Below the pieces are notes generated by a model. That model was not told where the DNA came from, searched no databases, and saw only the letters and a program-made list of their open reading frames with translations. Positions 57,701-60,672 of a stretch of DNA of 64,000 bases are shown here, piece by piece. The DNA is taken from positions 62,001 to 126,000 of the forward strand of contig NZ_BNBD01000007.1 in the NCBI RefSeq assembly GCF_014654785.1, written 5' to 3'. The stretch comes from Streptomyces mashuensis. Lineage in GTDB: Bacteria > Actinomycetota > Actinomycetes > Streptomycetales > Streptomycetaceae. The translations under genes were made by a program, and so were the position numbers. Every line of letters begins with the position of its first letter. The first letter of the stretch is position 1.

Positions 57701-60671
57701 CCGTGGCCGCCTGATGCAGGAGCTGCCCGCCGGTGGTGCGATGGTGGCCGTCGAGGCGACCGAGGCCGAGGTGACGCCGTACCTCACCGACCGTCTGGGC
57801 ATCGCCGCCGTCAACGGGCCGTCGTCGGTCGTCGTCGCCGGTGACGAGGCCGAGGCGCTGGAGGTCGCGGCACACTTCGAGGCGGAGGGTCGCAAGACCC
57901 GTCGTCTCACCGTGAGTCATGCGTTCCACTCGCCGTTGATGGACGGCATGCTGGGTGACTTCCGCAAGGTCGCCGAGTCGCTGACGTACGGCGCGCCGCG
58001 CATCCCGATGGTCTCCAACCTCACCGGGGCCGTGGCCGGTGCAGATGACATGACGTCGCCCGACTTCTGGGTGCGTCACGTCCGTGAGGCCGTCCGTTTC
58101 CACGACGGTGTCACCGCCCTGCAAGCCGCGGGTGTGACGACCTTCGTGGAGCTCGGTCCCGACGGTGTGCTGTGCGGCATGGCGCAGCAGTTCGTCGAGG
58201 CCGACGAGGCGCGCTTCGTGCCCGTTCTCCGTCGTGACCATTCCGAGGCGCAGGCCCTCACCACGGCCGTCGCCGGGCTGCACGTGCACGGGGCCGGCCC
58301 GGACTGGGCCGCGTACTTCGCCGGTACCGGCGCCCGCCGTGTCGACCTGCCGACGTACGCGTTCCAGCACGAGCGGTACTGGCTGGACGACCTCCGCCGG
58401 GCGGACGGGGCGAAGGCCGCGACCAGCCCGGGCCCCGAGGCGCTCGACGCCCGGTTCTGGGAGGCCGTCGAGAACGACGACCTCGCGTCTCTGACCGAGG
58501 AGCTGGCCGTCGACGCCGAGCAGCCGCTCAGTGCCGTGCTGCCCGCCCTGTCCGCGTGGCGTCGCCGCCGGCAGGACGAGGCGACGGTCGACGGCTGGGC
58601 CTACCGGGTGTCGTGGAAGCCGGCCGGCGACGCCGGTGACCCCGATGCCACCACGGCATCCGCGCTGTCCGGCCTGTGGCCGGTGGTCGTGCCCGACGTG
58701 CACGCCGACGCGCCTGTCGTCCGCGAGGTCCTCGCGACGCTCGCCGGGCACGGCGCCGACGTGCGGAAGGTCGTCGTTCCGGCCGGTGCCGGCGCGGCGG
58801 CCGGCGACCTCGCCGGGGAGGCGCTCGCCGCACGGTTGGCGGAGGTCGCCGGAGGCGAGCCGGTACGGGGTGTGGTGTCGCTGGCCGCGCTGGCCGAGGA
58901 GGCACATCCGCTGTACCCGGCCGTGCCGGCGGGTCTGCTGCTGACCGCTGCTCTCGTCCCGGCCATGACGGCCGCCGGCGTGCGGGCACCCCTGTGGTGC
59001 GTCACGTCGGGTGCCGTCGCCACCAGCCCCGTCGAGGAGCTGCGGAGCGCGGCCCAGGCCCAGGTCTGGGGTCTCGGCCGGGTCGTGGCCCTGGAACACC
59101 CCGAGCTGTGGGGCGGTCTGGTCGACCTGCCCGAGGCGGTCGACGAGAGCACGGCGGCACGCCTCGCCGGACTCCTCGCCCGCACCGCGGACACCGGCGG
59201 CGCACTCGACGGCGAGGACCAGCTGGCCCTCCGTACGTCCGGGCTGCTCGTCCGGCGCGTCGTGCGGGCCGGGCGGCCCGCGGCGGTGGAGCGGGGCGGC
59301 TGGCAGCCGCGTGGCACCGTGCTGGTGACCGGAGGCACGGGGGCGCTCGGCGCCCACGTGGCCCGGTGGCTGGCGGGCGGCGGCGCCGAGCACCTCGTGC
59401 TCACCAGCCGCAGCGGCGAGCAGGCCCCCGGGGCCCGCGCGCTGCGCGACGAACTGACGGCGCTCGGCGTCGAGGTGACCCTCGCCGCGTGCGACATCAC
59501 CGACCGCGACGCCCTGGCGAGCCTGGTCGCGGGGCTGCCCCGCATCCACGCGGTGGTGCACGCCGCCGGCGTCGGGCAGTACGCGCCGCTCGCGGAGACC
59601 GGGCCCGAGGAGCTGTCCGACGTGATGGCCGCCAAGGTCCTCGGCGCGGTGCATCTCGACGCGCTGTTCGGTGCCGGTGCCGGTGCCGATGGTGATCCGT
59701 TGGATGCGTTCGTGCTGTTCTCGTCCATCGCGGGTGTGTGGGGCAGTGGTGGTCAGGGTGCTTACGCTGCCGCCAACGCCTTCCTTGATGCGCTCGCCGA
59801 GCAGCGTCGGGCTCGCGGTCTGAAGGCCACGGCCGTCGCCTGGGGGCCGTGGGCCGAGGGCGGTATGGCGGCCGAGGGCGACGCGGAGGAGCAGCTGCGC
59901 CGCCGTGGCCTGCCGGTGATGGCGCCCGGGCTGTCGGTCACCGCGCTCCAGCGGGCGCTGGACGACGACGAGACGACGCTCACCGTCGCGGACGTCGACT
60001 GGGCGCGGTTCGCCCCGGCGTTCACCGCGGCCCGGCCGCGGCCCCTCATCGCCGACCTGCCGGAAGCGCGGCAGGCCCTGCGCCTCGACGGTGACGGGAC
60101 CGAGCCCGGCGCCGGGCAGGCGGCCGGGCAGGCCGAGCCGGCCGACGCGCTGCGCACCCGCCTGGAATCGGTGGACGGCGACGAGGCCGGGCGCATCCTG
60201 CTCGACCTGGTACGCACCCACGTGGCGGGCGTGCTCGGGCACAGCGGGGCCGCGGCGGTCGAGGCGGGCCGTGCCTTCAAGGAGCTGGGCTTCGACTCGC
60301 TCACGGCCGTCGAGCTCCGCAACCGCCTCACCACCGCCACCGGGCTGCGCCTGCCGGCCAGCCTGGTGTTCGACCACCCCACGCCGTCGGCCCTCGCGGA
60401 CCGGCTGCGTACCGAGCTCGTGGGGGAGGACGAGCCGCAGCAGCTGCCCGTCCTCACCGAGATCGACAAGCTCGACTACCTCCTGGCCTCGGTGAACGCC
60501 GAGGACGCCGCCGAGCGGGCGTCGGTCACGGCCCGCCTGGAGAAGCTCCTCCGCACCTGGCACGAGGCGGAGAGCGCGGCAGCCGGCGACAGCGCGGACG
60601 AGGACGGCCTCGACTCCGCTTCCGCCGACGACATCTTCAACATCATCAACAACGAATTCGGGCGATCCTGA
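30750..60671 (+). CDS. giant modular type I PKS: loading ACP plus six extension modules
   Basis: The 9,973-residue protein reads ACP / KS-AT-KR-ACP / KS-AT-DH-KR-ACP / KS-AT-KR-ACP / KS-AT-DH-KR-ACP / KS-AT-KR-ACP / KS-AT-KR-ACP / C-terminal docking domain (about 9,897-9,972). All KS domains keep the TACSxSL cysteine, EAHGTGT and KSNIGHTQ. All six ATs have GHSIGE or GHSVGE and HAFH, the malonyl-type motifs. Loading is by a lone ACP (Ser81), so a starter must be delivered in trans. Predicted growth is R-CH(OH)-CH2-CH=CH-CH(OH)-CH2-CH=CH-CH(OH)-CH2-CH(OH)-, subject to the KR2/KR4 caveat. The ATG at 30750 has GGAG seven bases upstream; a TTG at 30663 is in frame but poorly supported. The next PKS gene begins one base after the stop. 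Confidence 0.97.
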   Translation: MSGSEDFTHGTSDVKGSAPHGTADAAHDAHPWQERLAGLSATEQEKTLRDWVTTLVRASLRDAAPAVLDPEKPFLDLGFDSLAAVDLHSRLTAGTGLRLPVTLPFDFPTPAALARRLRTELLGLADDTEDQPAVPAAFADDEPIAIVGMGCRYPGDVHSPDDLWNVAVTGTDAVTEFPAGRGWDLAGLFDPDPDHPGTSYAREGGFLHDADQFDPAFFGISPREALAMDPQQRLLLEVSWEAFERAGIDPAGFRGGRVGVFVGAEAQDYGPRLHEAEEGYEGYLVTGNAASVASGRIAYTFGFEGPTVTVDTACSSSLAALHLAVQSLRNGECTVALAGGVAVMANPGSFIAFSRQRGLAPDGRCKPFAAAADGTAWGEGAGMLLVERLSDARKNGHPVLAVVRGTAINQDGASNGLTAPNGPAQQRVIRQALANAGLTPADVDAVEAHGTGTKLGDPIEAQALLATYGQGRDDDQPLLLGSLKSNIGHTQAAAGVAGVIKMVMAMRHGVLPGTLHVDAPTPHVDWTAGAVELLTEAREWPEAGDRPRRAGVSSFGMSGTNAHAIIEQAPEAGAEENAAEDTDGTPGSADEAADAFDPFDALDPFDALDALDAAPTADAAPVTPAARPHQPWVLSAKTADALRDQARRLHAHLDAHPDASATDVGHSLATTRATFEHRAVVTGTDRDALLAGLRALADGDTQAPDASVVQGTATAGRLAYLFTGQGSQRPGMGHDLYTTYPVFADALDDACWYLDEHLERPLLDVMFAEPGTPDAELLHCTEYTQPALFALQVALFRLLESQGVTPDVLTGHSIGELAAAHAAGVLSLEDAAALVAARGRLMQQLPEGGAMVAVEAAEDEVLPLLAGHEDTAGIAAVNGPTAVVVSGDETVVEHIAGHFRDQGRKTKRLTVSHAFHSPLMDGMLDEFRRIAQVLDYRAPRIPVVSALTGAPVPGDELTSPEFWVRHVRDAVRFLDAVRSLEAEGVTTYVELGPDGVLSAMAQDCVTGDGAAFLPTLRAGRDEPQTLHAAVAHAHVRGATVDWAAAYAGTGARRIELPTYAFQRQSYWLDAASATRATGTSGADAAADAADARFWDAVERHDLDSLSTELAVGPDQPLTDLLPALSAWRKRQRDHSLIDSWRYRVTWKPLGDLAGGHAGGHAGAAGAGHWLVVVPVKDEGSGAGTVVGDIVTALEERGVRVRRIDVRHDEASDRAALAGRLTDADADADADAEAVGVLSLLALDEAHGPAATATLLQALGDAGIAAPLWCATQGAVTTGRADHVRSARQAAHWGVGRVAAIELPERWGGLVDLPETLDQRAAARLTTVLLSTGGNGHGENEVAVRPSGMFGRRLVRADHSGTATDASAAEWSPRGTVLITGGTGALGTRIARHLAANGAEHLVLAGRRGTDAPGATELRDELTAAGCRVTVAACDAADRDALRDLLAGIPAEHPLTTVIHAAGVLDDGVLDGLTPERFEHVLRAKATAAQNLHELTRDLAPDLSAFVLFSSVTATLGAAGQANYAAANACLDALAEQRRAEGLPATSVAWGPWADSGMAADEALERRMRREGMPPMDPGLAVQALAGVLAGAGSAADAVLTVADIDWGRYARDNAAVRPHPLIAELPEVQEARAADGAARVVSDADAVTTLAERLFGLRGDEQDRILLDLVRTQVATVLGHGSADAVEADRAFKELGFDSLSAVELRNRLGAATDLTLPATLVYDYPTASALAGHLRDELLGDVVTADAAATAAGRPTGPGTATDSDPVVIVAMSCRFPGGIESPEQLWQLLAQGDDAITAFPTDRGWNLDRLYHPDPDRQGTSYVREGGFLTGADRFDADFFGISPREALAMDPQQRLLLETSWEVLERAGIDPTSLRGSRTGVYAGTNGQDYASLITTPPKGLEGHLGTGNAASVVSGRVSYVFGFEGPAVTVDTACSSSLVTLHLAVQALRNGECDLALAGGVTVMSTPEAFVDFSRQRGLAADGRVKAFAAGADGTGWSEGVGMLLVERLSDARKHGHPVLVVVRGTAINQDGASNGLTAPNGPSQQRVIRQALASAGLSAADVDAVEAHGTGTTLGDPIEAQALLATYGRERAAENRPLWLGSVKSNIGHTQAAAGVAGIIKMVLAMQHGVLPQTLHVDEPSAHVDWAAGAVELLTEARDWPATDDRPRRAGISAFGLSGTNAHAILEQAPETEPVQGASMGAPAVLPYVLSAKDEAGLRAQAARLRAHLEERPDAAASVDVAFSLATGRAALDQRAVVVAGERAALVDALGALAAGEKAAGLVRGAVDGGGRGKVAFLFTGQGSQRLGMGRELYDAYPVFADALDAVCAELDGHLRVPLRDVLFGADAAVLERTEFAQPALFAVEVALFRLVEAWGVTPDFLSGHSVGEIAAAHVAGVFSLADACALVAARGRLMQELPAGGAMVAVQATEEEVTPYLTDQVGIAAINGPSSVVISGDEAVALEIADRFAADGRKKRRLSVSHAFHSPLMDGMLAAFGEVAAGISYSEPRVPVVSNLTGALVSGEEMSSPEFWVRHVREAVRFHDGVRVLEAEGVTTFIELGPDGVLSAMAQESVADGAFVPVLRRDRAEAETLTAALAQAHVRGVTVDWTAYYAGTGARRVDLPTYAFQRERYWPGPEAMRTGDLEPVGLTVAGHPLLGAAVGLADSDGFLFTGVLSAGAPGWLADHVVLGSVLLPGTAFVELALHAGSRVGAGRLDELTLEAPLVLPDGVGVRVQLMVEAADAAGHRSFSVYSRRQDALGGEPWTRHATGVLVDGPVADGSDELAVWPPAGATALPVEGLYEELAGDGLAYGPMFRGLRAVWRRGTDLFAEVALPEDAREDAALYGVHPALLDAALHAVGIDSADELGELSAGPHIPFAWSGVSLRAAGASVLRVRLSVLRPGAVSLLVADGVGQPVAVVDSVALRAASAEGVRAAGRVESLFGVEWVAAPAAGATSGAGEVVTLGVDGLRSLMESVDAGAPVPGTVVVDGSAADEAGQAFGATTVRDAVQRVLGVVQEWLADERCADARLVLVTRGAVEVLPGEGVADLAAAAVRGLFRSAQSEHPGRFVMVDLDASVEAVDPAWLALDEPELAVRDGVVRVPRLVRAAVAEGDAAGAPAFGEGSVLVTGATGTLGRLVARHLVTEHGIRHLLLVSRSGMQAEGADELVAGLRELGADVTLAACDVADREQLAALLESVSAEHPLSAVVHAAGVIDDGVITSLSAERVGGVLRPKVDAAWNLHELTRDFDLSAFVLFSGAAATFGAAGQASYAAANAFLEALAQQRRAEGLPAVALAWGLWAQASGMTGHLSDLDLRRIARDGMVPLSSEEGLELFDVACAAAEAPVVLPMRLDLAALQSSAAAEGGVQPLLRGIVRVPVRRAADNGTAGAGNAASSSLAQRLVALSSVEQDRELLELVLRAVAGVLGYSGSRTVESSRAFKELGFDSLTAVELRNSLNSVTGLRLPATLVFDYPTPADLARYLRDELVGTDAAPVVTMTAGGGTAGVVTGVVDDPVVIVGMSCRFPGGVESPEDLWRLVLSGSDGISGFPVDRGWDVERLYHPDPDHAGTSYTREGGFLHGAGEFDPAFFGISPREALAMDPQQRLLLETSWEAFERAGIDPTALRGSRTGVFAGVMYHDYLAGLATFPEGVEGYIGTGNAGSIASGRVAYTFGLEGPAVTVDTACSSSLVALHLAVQALRNGECDMALAGGVAVMATPETFIDFSRQRGLAVDGRCKSFADAADGTGWGEGVGMLLVERLSDARKHGHPVLAVVRGSAINQDGASNGLTAPNGPSQQRVIRAALASAGLSAADVDAVEAHGTGTTLGDPIEAQALLATYGRERAAEDRPLWLGSIKSNIGHTQAAAGVAGIIKMVMAMRHGVLPQTLHVDEPSRKIDWAAGAVELLTETREWPGTDDRPRRAGVSSFGISGTNAHTIIEQAPETGSHSEPADETAATPPVLPLVLSAKGDDALRDQARLLRGRLLADADARLHDVAYSLAVGRAGLEDRAVVVAHDREQALAALDAFAEGRDATGTVTGSAAGGGRVAFLFTGQGSQRLGMGRELYASYPVFADALDAVCAELDGLLRVPLKDVLFGDDAGVLERTEFAQPALFAVEVALFRLMEAWGVTPDFLSGHSIGEIAAAHVAGVFSLADACALVAARGRLMQELPAGGAMVAVQATEDEITPELVDDVSIAAINGPMSVVVAGDETTVLEIAERFAAQGRKTRQLSVSHAFHSPLMDGMLDAFREVAAGISYSEPRIPLVSNLTGALVSEEVTSPDFWVRHVREAVRFHDGVRVLEAEGVTTFIELGPDGVLTALAQDFVETGDAAFGAALRRDRSEAETLTAAVALAHVHGVAVDWHAYFAGMGARRVDLPTYAFQRRRYWLESPAAGPAGGTASSDPVDARFWDAVEREDWPSIAAELAVQPDQPASDVWPALSAWRRQQREQAELDGWRYRVTWQPLPEFRPAPLSGTWLVAVPEEGAGADVVDGLTVRGAEVRQLVTGAAGELDRGQLAALVAEGSYSGVVSLLPDAVSTAALVQALGDAGVGAPLWCVTSGAVATALSDRVRDVAQAAVWGLGRVVALEYPERWGGLVDLPEGVDARVLDRLAGVLAGESGESGEDQVAVRASGVFARRLVRATGGDGGGEWSAGGSVLVTGGTGALGAEVSRWLVARGAEHVVLTSRRGLEAPGAVELEAELKATGAKVTIAACDVTDRSALAALLESLPTEYPLTAVFHAAGVLDDGVLEGLTPERFERVLHAKASAAVNLHELTQDLDLSAFVLFSSIAGTLGAAGQANYAAANAFLDALAEQRRAAGLPATSIAWGPWAEGGMAADNEIERRLRREGLAPMAPATALRALGQALGRPEATVMVADVDWSLLAPVITAARPSNLFAELLKEQTDQAGGTPAAGQAGAGRPSAGSGSGLVDRLAGLTGTERDRELLELVRAQVAAVLAYDGTDAVDSDRAFRELGFDSLTAVELRNRLGAATGLRLPTTLVYDYPTASELAGYLRSELFGREPAADTALPAVTGTTVATDDDPVVIVSMSCRFPGGIESPEQLWQLLVSGGDAITAFPADRGWDVDALYDPEPGKAGKTYTREGGFLAGADRFDADFFGISPREALAMDPQQRLLLETSWEAFERAGIDPATLRGSQAGVFVGTNGQDYLSLLMKAPEGHGLEGHLGTGNAASVVSGRVAYVFGLEGPAVTVDTACSSSLVALHWAAQALRQGECSLALVGGVTVMTTPENFVDFSRQRGLAADGRIKAFAAGADGTGWGEGVGMLLVERLSDARKNGHPVLAVVRGSAINQDGASNGLTAPNGPSQQRVIQQALASAGLSAADVDAVEAHGTGTTLGDPIEAQALLATYGQGRDEDQPLWLGSIKSNIGHTQAAAGVAGLIKMVLAMQHGVLPQTLHVDEPTPHVDWSAGAVSLLTETTPWPGTDRPRRAGVSSFGISGTNAHAILEQAPETESAQGASMGAPAVLPYVLSAKDEAGLRAQAARLRAHLEERPDAAASVDVAFSLATGRAALDQRAVVVAGERVALVDALGALAAGEKAAGLVRGTVDGGRGKTAFLFTGQGSQRIGMGRELYDAYPVFADALDAVCAELDGHLRLPLYEVMFGDDAELLERTEFAQPALFAVEVALFRLVEAWGLTTDALAGHSIGEIAAAHVAGVFSLADACALVAARGRLMQELPAGGAMVAVQATEEEVTPYLTDLVGIAAINGPSSVVVSGDEAAVLEIAARFEADGRKTRRLSVSHAFHSPLMDGMLGAFREVAAGISYSEPRVPVVSNLTGGLVAGDEMASPDFWVRHVREAVRFHDGVQALLAEGVTTFVELGPDGVLSGMAQQFVDADAVFVPVLRRDRAETETLTTALAQAYTRGIAVDWHAYYATTGARRVDLPTYAFQRERFWPDVAGIVASGDPEAMGLSVAGHPLLGAVVGLADSDGFLFTGVLSAGAPGWLADHVVLGSVLLPGTAFVELALHAGSRVGAGRLDELTLEAPLVLPDGVGVRVQLMVEAADAAGHRSFSVYSRRQDVLGGEPWTRHATGVLANDVPAGDEDLTLWPPVDATALPVEGLYEELAGDGLAYGPVFRGLRAVWRRGTDLFAEVALPDETREEAARYGMHPALLDAALHSLGLEKDDESASGALLPFAWSGVSLRAAGASVLRVRLSALRPGAVSLLVADGVGQPVAAVDSVALRAASAEGVRAAGRVESLFGVEWVAAPAAGAANAAGEVVTLGADGLRSFLASLDAGAAVPATVVVECGAPGEPFGSGSVRASVHRTLDDVQVWLADERCADARLVLVTRGAVEVLPGEGVADLAAAAVRGLFRSAQSEHPGRFVMVDLDASVEAVDPAWLTLDEPELAVREGLVRVPRLGRAALADVDGDDAFAGDGTVLVTGATGTLGGLLARHLVTEHGTRHLLLVSRRGAEAEGAQELAEELTGLGAESVTWAACDVADREALAGLLESIPAEQPLRAVVHAAGVIDDGVITSLSPERVDGVLRPKVDAAWNLHELTRDFDLSAFVLFSGAAATFGAAGQASYAAANAFLEALAQQRRAEGLPAVALAWGLWAQASGMTGHLSDLDLRRISREGVVPLSSDEGLHLFDVACSAAEAPVVLPIRLDLAALQSSAAADGGVQPLLRGIVRAPVRRAAGSAVDSGGSSLADRLAGLARAEREEVMAELVRARVASVLGHSGPQAVDVARAFKELGFDSLTAVELRNELNSLTGLRLPATLVFDYPTPADLARHLCEELVGTDEPAVTAVRGGTAITGVVDDPVVIVGMSCRFPGGVESPEDLWRLVLSGSDGISGFPVDRGWDVERLYHPDPDHAGTSYTREGGFLHGAGEFDPAFFGISPREALAMDPQQRLLLETSWEAFERAGIDPTALRGSRTGVFAGVMYHDYLAGMATFPEGVEGYIGTGNAGSIASGRVAYTFGLEGPAVTVDTACSSSLVALHLAAQALRNGECDMALAGGVAVMATPETFIDFSRQRGLAVDGRCKSFADAADGTGWGEGAGMLLVERLSDARKHGHPVLAVVRGSAINQDGASNGLTAPNGPSQQRVIRQALSAAGLAPSEIDAVEAHGTGTKLGDPIEAQALLATYGRERAEEQPLYLGSIKSNIGHTQAAAGVAGIIKMVMAMRHGVLPQTLHVDEPTSQVDWAAGAVSLLTEAREWPETGHPRRAGVSSFGISGTNAHTIIEQAPDTEPDTDRTDETAIAPSVLPLVLSAKGGDALRDQAQRLRTHLLDEATPLVDVAHSLAVGRAGFETRAALVVRDREQALAGLEALAAGRDAAGLVHGSPTGGKTAFLFTGQGSQRLGMGRELYEAYPVFAEALDAVCAELDTHLRRPLKDVLFGEDAAVLDRTEFAQPALFAVEVALFRLVETWGMKPDALSGHSIGEIAAAHVAGVFSLADACALVAARGRLMQELPAGGAMVAVQATESEIELVDGVSVAAINGPASVVVAGDEDAVLAIAERFAAQGRKTRRLTVSHAFHSPLMDGMLDAFREVAAGIGYSEPRIPLVSNLTGALVSGEDMCSPEFWVRHVREAVRFHDGVQALAAEGVTTFVELGPDGVLSAMAQETVAGAAFVPVLRRDRSEAETLTTALAQAHVRGLRVDWSAYFAGTGARRADLPTYAFQRQRYWLETPAVAITGTGAGTSSDSVDARFWEAVEKEDLESLAATLDVADGGPLGAVLPALSAWRRQQLRQSEVDAWRYVAGWKPVTGRPAGTPAGTWLLAVPADCADDPLAEAVSGALSGRGIDVRQLILPAGTGREEVAARVQDALGSGGTAHGVLSLTALAGSAAVVSTAVLAQALGDAGVNAPLWCVTQSAVSVGRADRVGSADQAAVWGLGRAIALEWPARWGGLVDLPQGTPDDRALGRLLDVLAGESGEDQVAVRASGVFARRLVRATGGDGGNGEWSAGGSVLVTGGTGALGAEVARWLVARGAEHVVLTSRRGLEAPGAVELEAELKATGAKVTVAACDVTDRSALAALLDSLPAEYPLTAVFHAAGVLDDGVLDGLTPDRFERVLRAKATAAVHLDELTRDLDLSAFVLFSSIAGTLGSAGQANYAAANAYLDALAEQRRAAGLPATSIAWGPWAEGGMAADGEIEQRMRRNGVPPMAADLALQALQQAVASGEAVLTVADIDWARFTPGFVAVRHSPLIGDLPEARKALGLDEAGEGDDRTSAGTSSRGAAAVPLAEQLAELSTAEQDRVLLDLVRSHVSAVLGHDGSASIEADRAFRELGFDSLTAVELRNRLGSATGVDLPATLVFDYPTAASLAAFLRAELVGSRTAADAVAGTRAAGVDDDPIAIVAMSCRFPGNVRSPEDLWRLLLSGEDAIADFPTDRGWDLSRLYSPDPDQQGTFYARGGGFLYDAAEFDPAFFGISPREALAMDPQQRLLLETSWEAFERAGIDPVALRGSQAGVFVGTNGQDYDSFVQDVPEGLEGFLGTGNAASVVSGRLAYTFGLEGPAVTVDTACSASLVALHWAVQALRNGECDLALAGGVTVMSTPGAFIEFSRQRGLAADGRVKAFSESADGTGWGEGVGMLLVERLSDARRHGHPVLAVVRGSAINQDGASNGLTAPNGPSQQRVIRQALASAGLAPADIDAVEAHGTGTKLGDPIEAQALLATYGKDRAEDQPLYLGSIKSNIGHTQAAAGVAGIIKMVLAMQHGVLPQTLHVDEPTSHVDWSAGAVSLLTEAREWPETGRPRRVGVSSFGFSGTNAHTVLEEAPLPDEAPAEAPAQAAQPAVVPWALSAKTAEALRDQAARLRDRVAAEPALRPLDVGYALATTRTALEQRAVVVGTDRDGLLAGLDALARGESAPGLVRGAAVPAEGKVAFLFTGQGSQRLRMGRELYDTYPAFADALDAVCAELDQHMERPLYAVLFGDEAEAIDRTEFAQPALFALEVALFRLLETWGISPDLLSGHSIGEIAAAHVAGVFSLADAAALVAARGRLMQELPAGGAMVAVEATEAEVTPYLTDRLGIAAVNGPSSVVVAGDEAEALEVAAHFEAEGRKTRRLTVSHAFHSPLMDGMLGDFRKVAESLTYGAPRIPMVSNLTGAVAGADDMTSPDFWVRHVREAVRFHDGVTALQAAGVTTFVELGPDGVLCGMAQQFVEADEARFVPVLRRDHSEAQALTTAVAGLHVHGAGPDWAAYFAGTGARRVDLPTYAFQHERYWLDDLRRADGAKAATSPGPEALDARFWEAVENDDLASLTEELAVDAEQPLSAVLPALSAWRRRRQDEATVDGWAYRVSWKPAGDAGDPDATTASALSGLWPVVVPDVHADAPVVREVLATLAGHGADVRKVVVPAGAGAAAGDLAGEALAARLAEVAGGEPVRGVVSLAALAEEAHPLYPAVPAGLLLTAALVPAMTAAGVRAPLWCVTSGAVATSPVEELRSAAQAQVWGLGRVVALEHPELWGGLVDLPEAVDESTAARLAGLLARTADTGGALDGEDQLALRTSGLLVRRVVRAGRPAAVERGGWQPRGTVLVTGGTGALGAHVARWLAGGGAEHLVLTSRSGEQAPGARALRDELTALGVEVTLAACDITDRDALASLVAGLPRIHAVVHAAGVGQYAPLAETGPEELSDVMAAKVLGAVHLDALFGAGAGADGDPLDAFVLFSSIAGVWGSGGQGAYAAANAFLDALAEQRRARGLKATAVAWGPWAEGGMAAEGDAEEQLRRRGLPVMAPGLSVTALQRALDDDETTLTVADVDWARFAPAFTAARPRPLIADLPEARQALRLDGDGTEPGAGQAAGQAEPADALRTRLESVDGDEAGRILLDLVRTHVAGVLGHSGAAAVEAGRAFKELGFDSLTAVELRNRLTTATGLRLPASLVFDHPTPSALADRLRTELVGEDEPQQLPVLTEIDKLDYLLASVNAEDAAERASVTARLEKLLRTWHEAESAAAGDSADEDGLDSASADDIFNIINNEFGRS
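30837..31130 (+). other. PKS loading domain: lone ACP
   Basis: Residues about 30-127. DLGFDSLAAVD carries the phosphopantetheine serine at 30990 (residue 81). No KSQ, AT, CoA-ligase or adenylation domain precedes it, so the starter acyl group must come from a discrete enzyme. Confidence 0.92.
31169..35960 (+). other. PKS module 1: KS-AT-KR-ACP
   Basis: KS about 140-570, active Cys codon at 31689. AT about 715-1065, malonyl type (HAFH). KR about 1373-1560 with VLDDGVLD (B-type) and an intact catalytic set (LFSSVTATLGAAGQANY). ACP about 1663-1737. A DARFWDAVERHDLDSL segment before the KR is the dimerisation element usual in KR-only modules. The KS-AT linker has an Asp/Pro/Phe/Leu-rich repeat (nt 32531-32590). 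Third codon positions are strongly G/C. Confidence 0.95.
34411..34446 (+). repeat. hexanucleotide repeat (CCGATG)n inside PKS module 1
   Basis: Five in-tandem CCGATG units plus a degenerate sixth encode an Asp-Ala repeat (DADADADADAEA) in the structural part of KR1. The length is a multiple of three, so changes in copy number would not break the frame. Confidence 0.9.
36046..41240 (+). other. PKS module 2: KS-AT-DH-KR-ACP
   Basis: KS about 1765-2195. AT about 2298-2647, malonyl type. DH about 2658-2937 with HVVLGSVLLP (HxxxGxxxxP) and HPALLDAALH intact. KR about 3131-3323 is B-type by VIDDGVI, but the catalytic serine position reads Gly (LFSG, codon 40548-40550), 13 residues before the catalytic Tyr. 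ACP about 3418-3497. No ER domain fits between DH and KR. Confidence 0.95.
41317..45840 (+). other. PKS module 3: KS-AT-KR-ACP
   Basis: KS about 3522-3950. AT about 4056-4400, malonyl type. KR about 4665-4860 with VLDDGVLE (B-type) and intact LFSSIAGTLGAAGQANY. ACP about 4953-5030. A short GES repeat (nt 44637-44657) precedes the KR core. The KS and KR are close copies of those in module 5. Confidence 0.95.
45913..51070 (+). other. PKS module 4: KS-AT-DH-KR-ACP
   Basis: KS about 5054-5483. AT about 5585-5930, malonyl type. DH about 5948-6223 with both motifs intact. KR about 6412-6607, B-type by VIDDGVI, again with Gly at the catalytic serine position (codon 50397-50399). ACP about 6698-6773. 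Its DH is nearly identical at DNA level to that of module 2. Confidence 0.95.
51139..55690 (+). other. PKS module 5: KS-AT-KR-ACP
   Basis: KS about 6796-7223. AT about 7327-7670, malonyl type. KR about 7947-8140 with VLDDGVLD (B-type) and LFSSIAGTLGSAGQANY. ACP about 8237-8313. It has the DARFWEAVEKEDLESL dimerisation element of KR-only modules. Confidence 0.95.
55752..60668 (+). other. PKS module 6: KS-AT-KR-ACP plus docking domain
   Basis: KS about 8334-8760 (TACSASL). AT about 8866-9213, malonyl type. KR about 9520-9710 lacks the LDD motif and has a tryptophan eight residues before the catalytic Tyr (GVWGSGGQGAY), marking A-type stereochemistry, unlike KR1-KR5. ACP about 9813-9890. The tail LDYLLASVNAEDAAERASV to NIINNEF is a C-terminal docking domain. 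Confidence 0.95.
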
Positions 60672-60672
60672 C

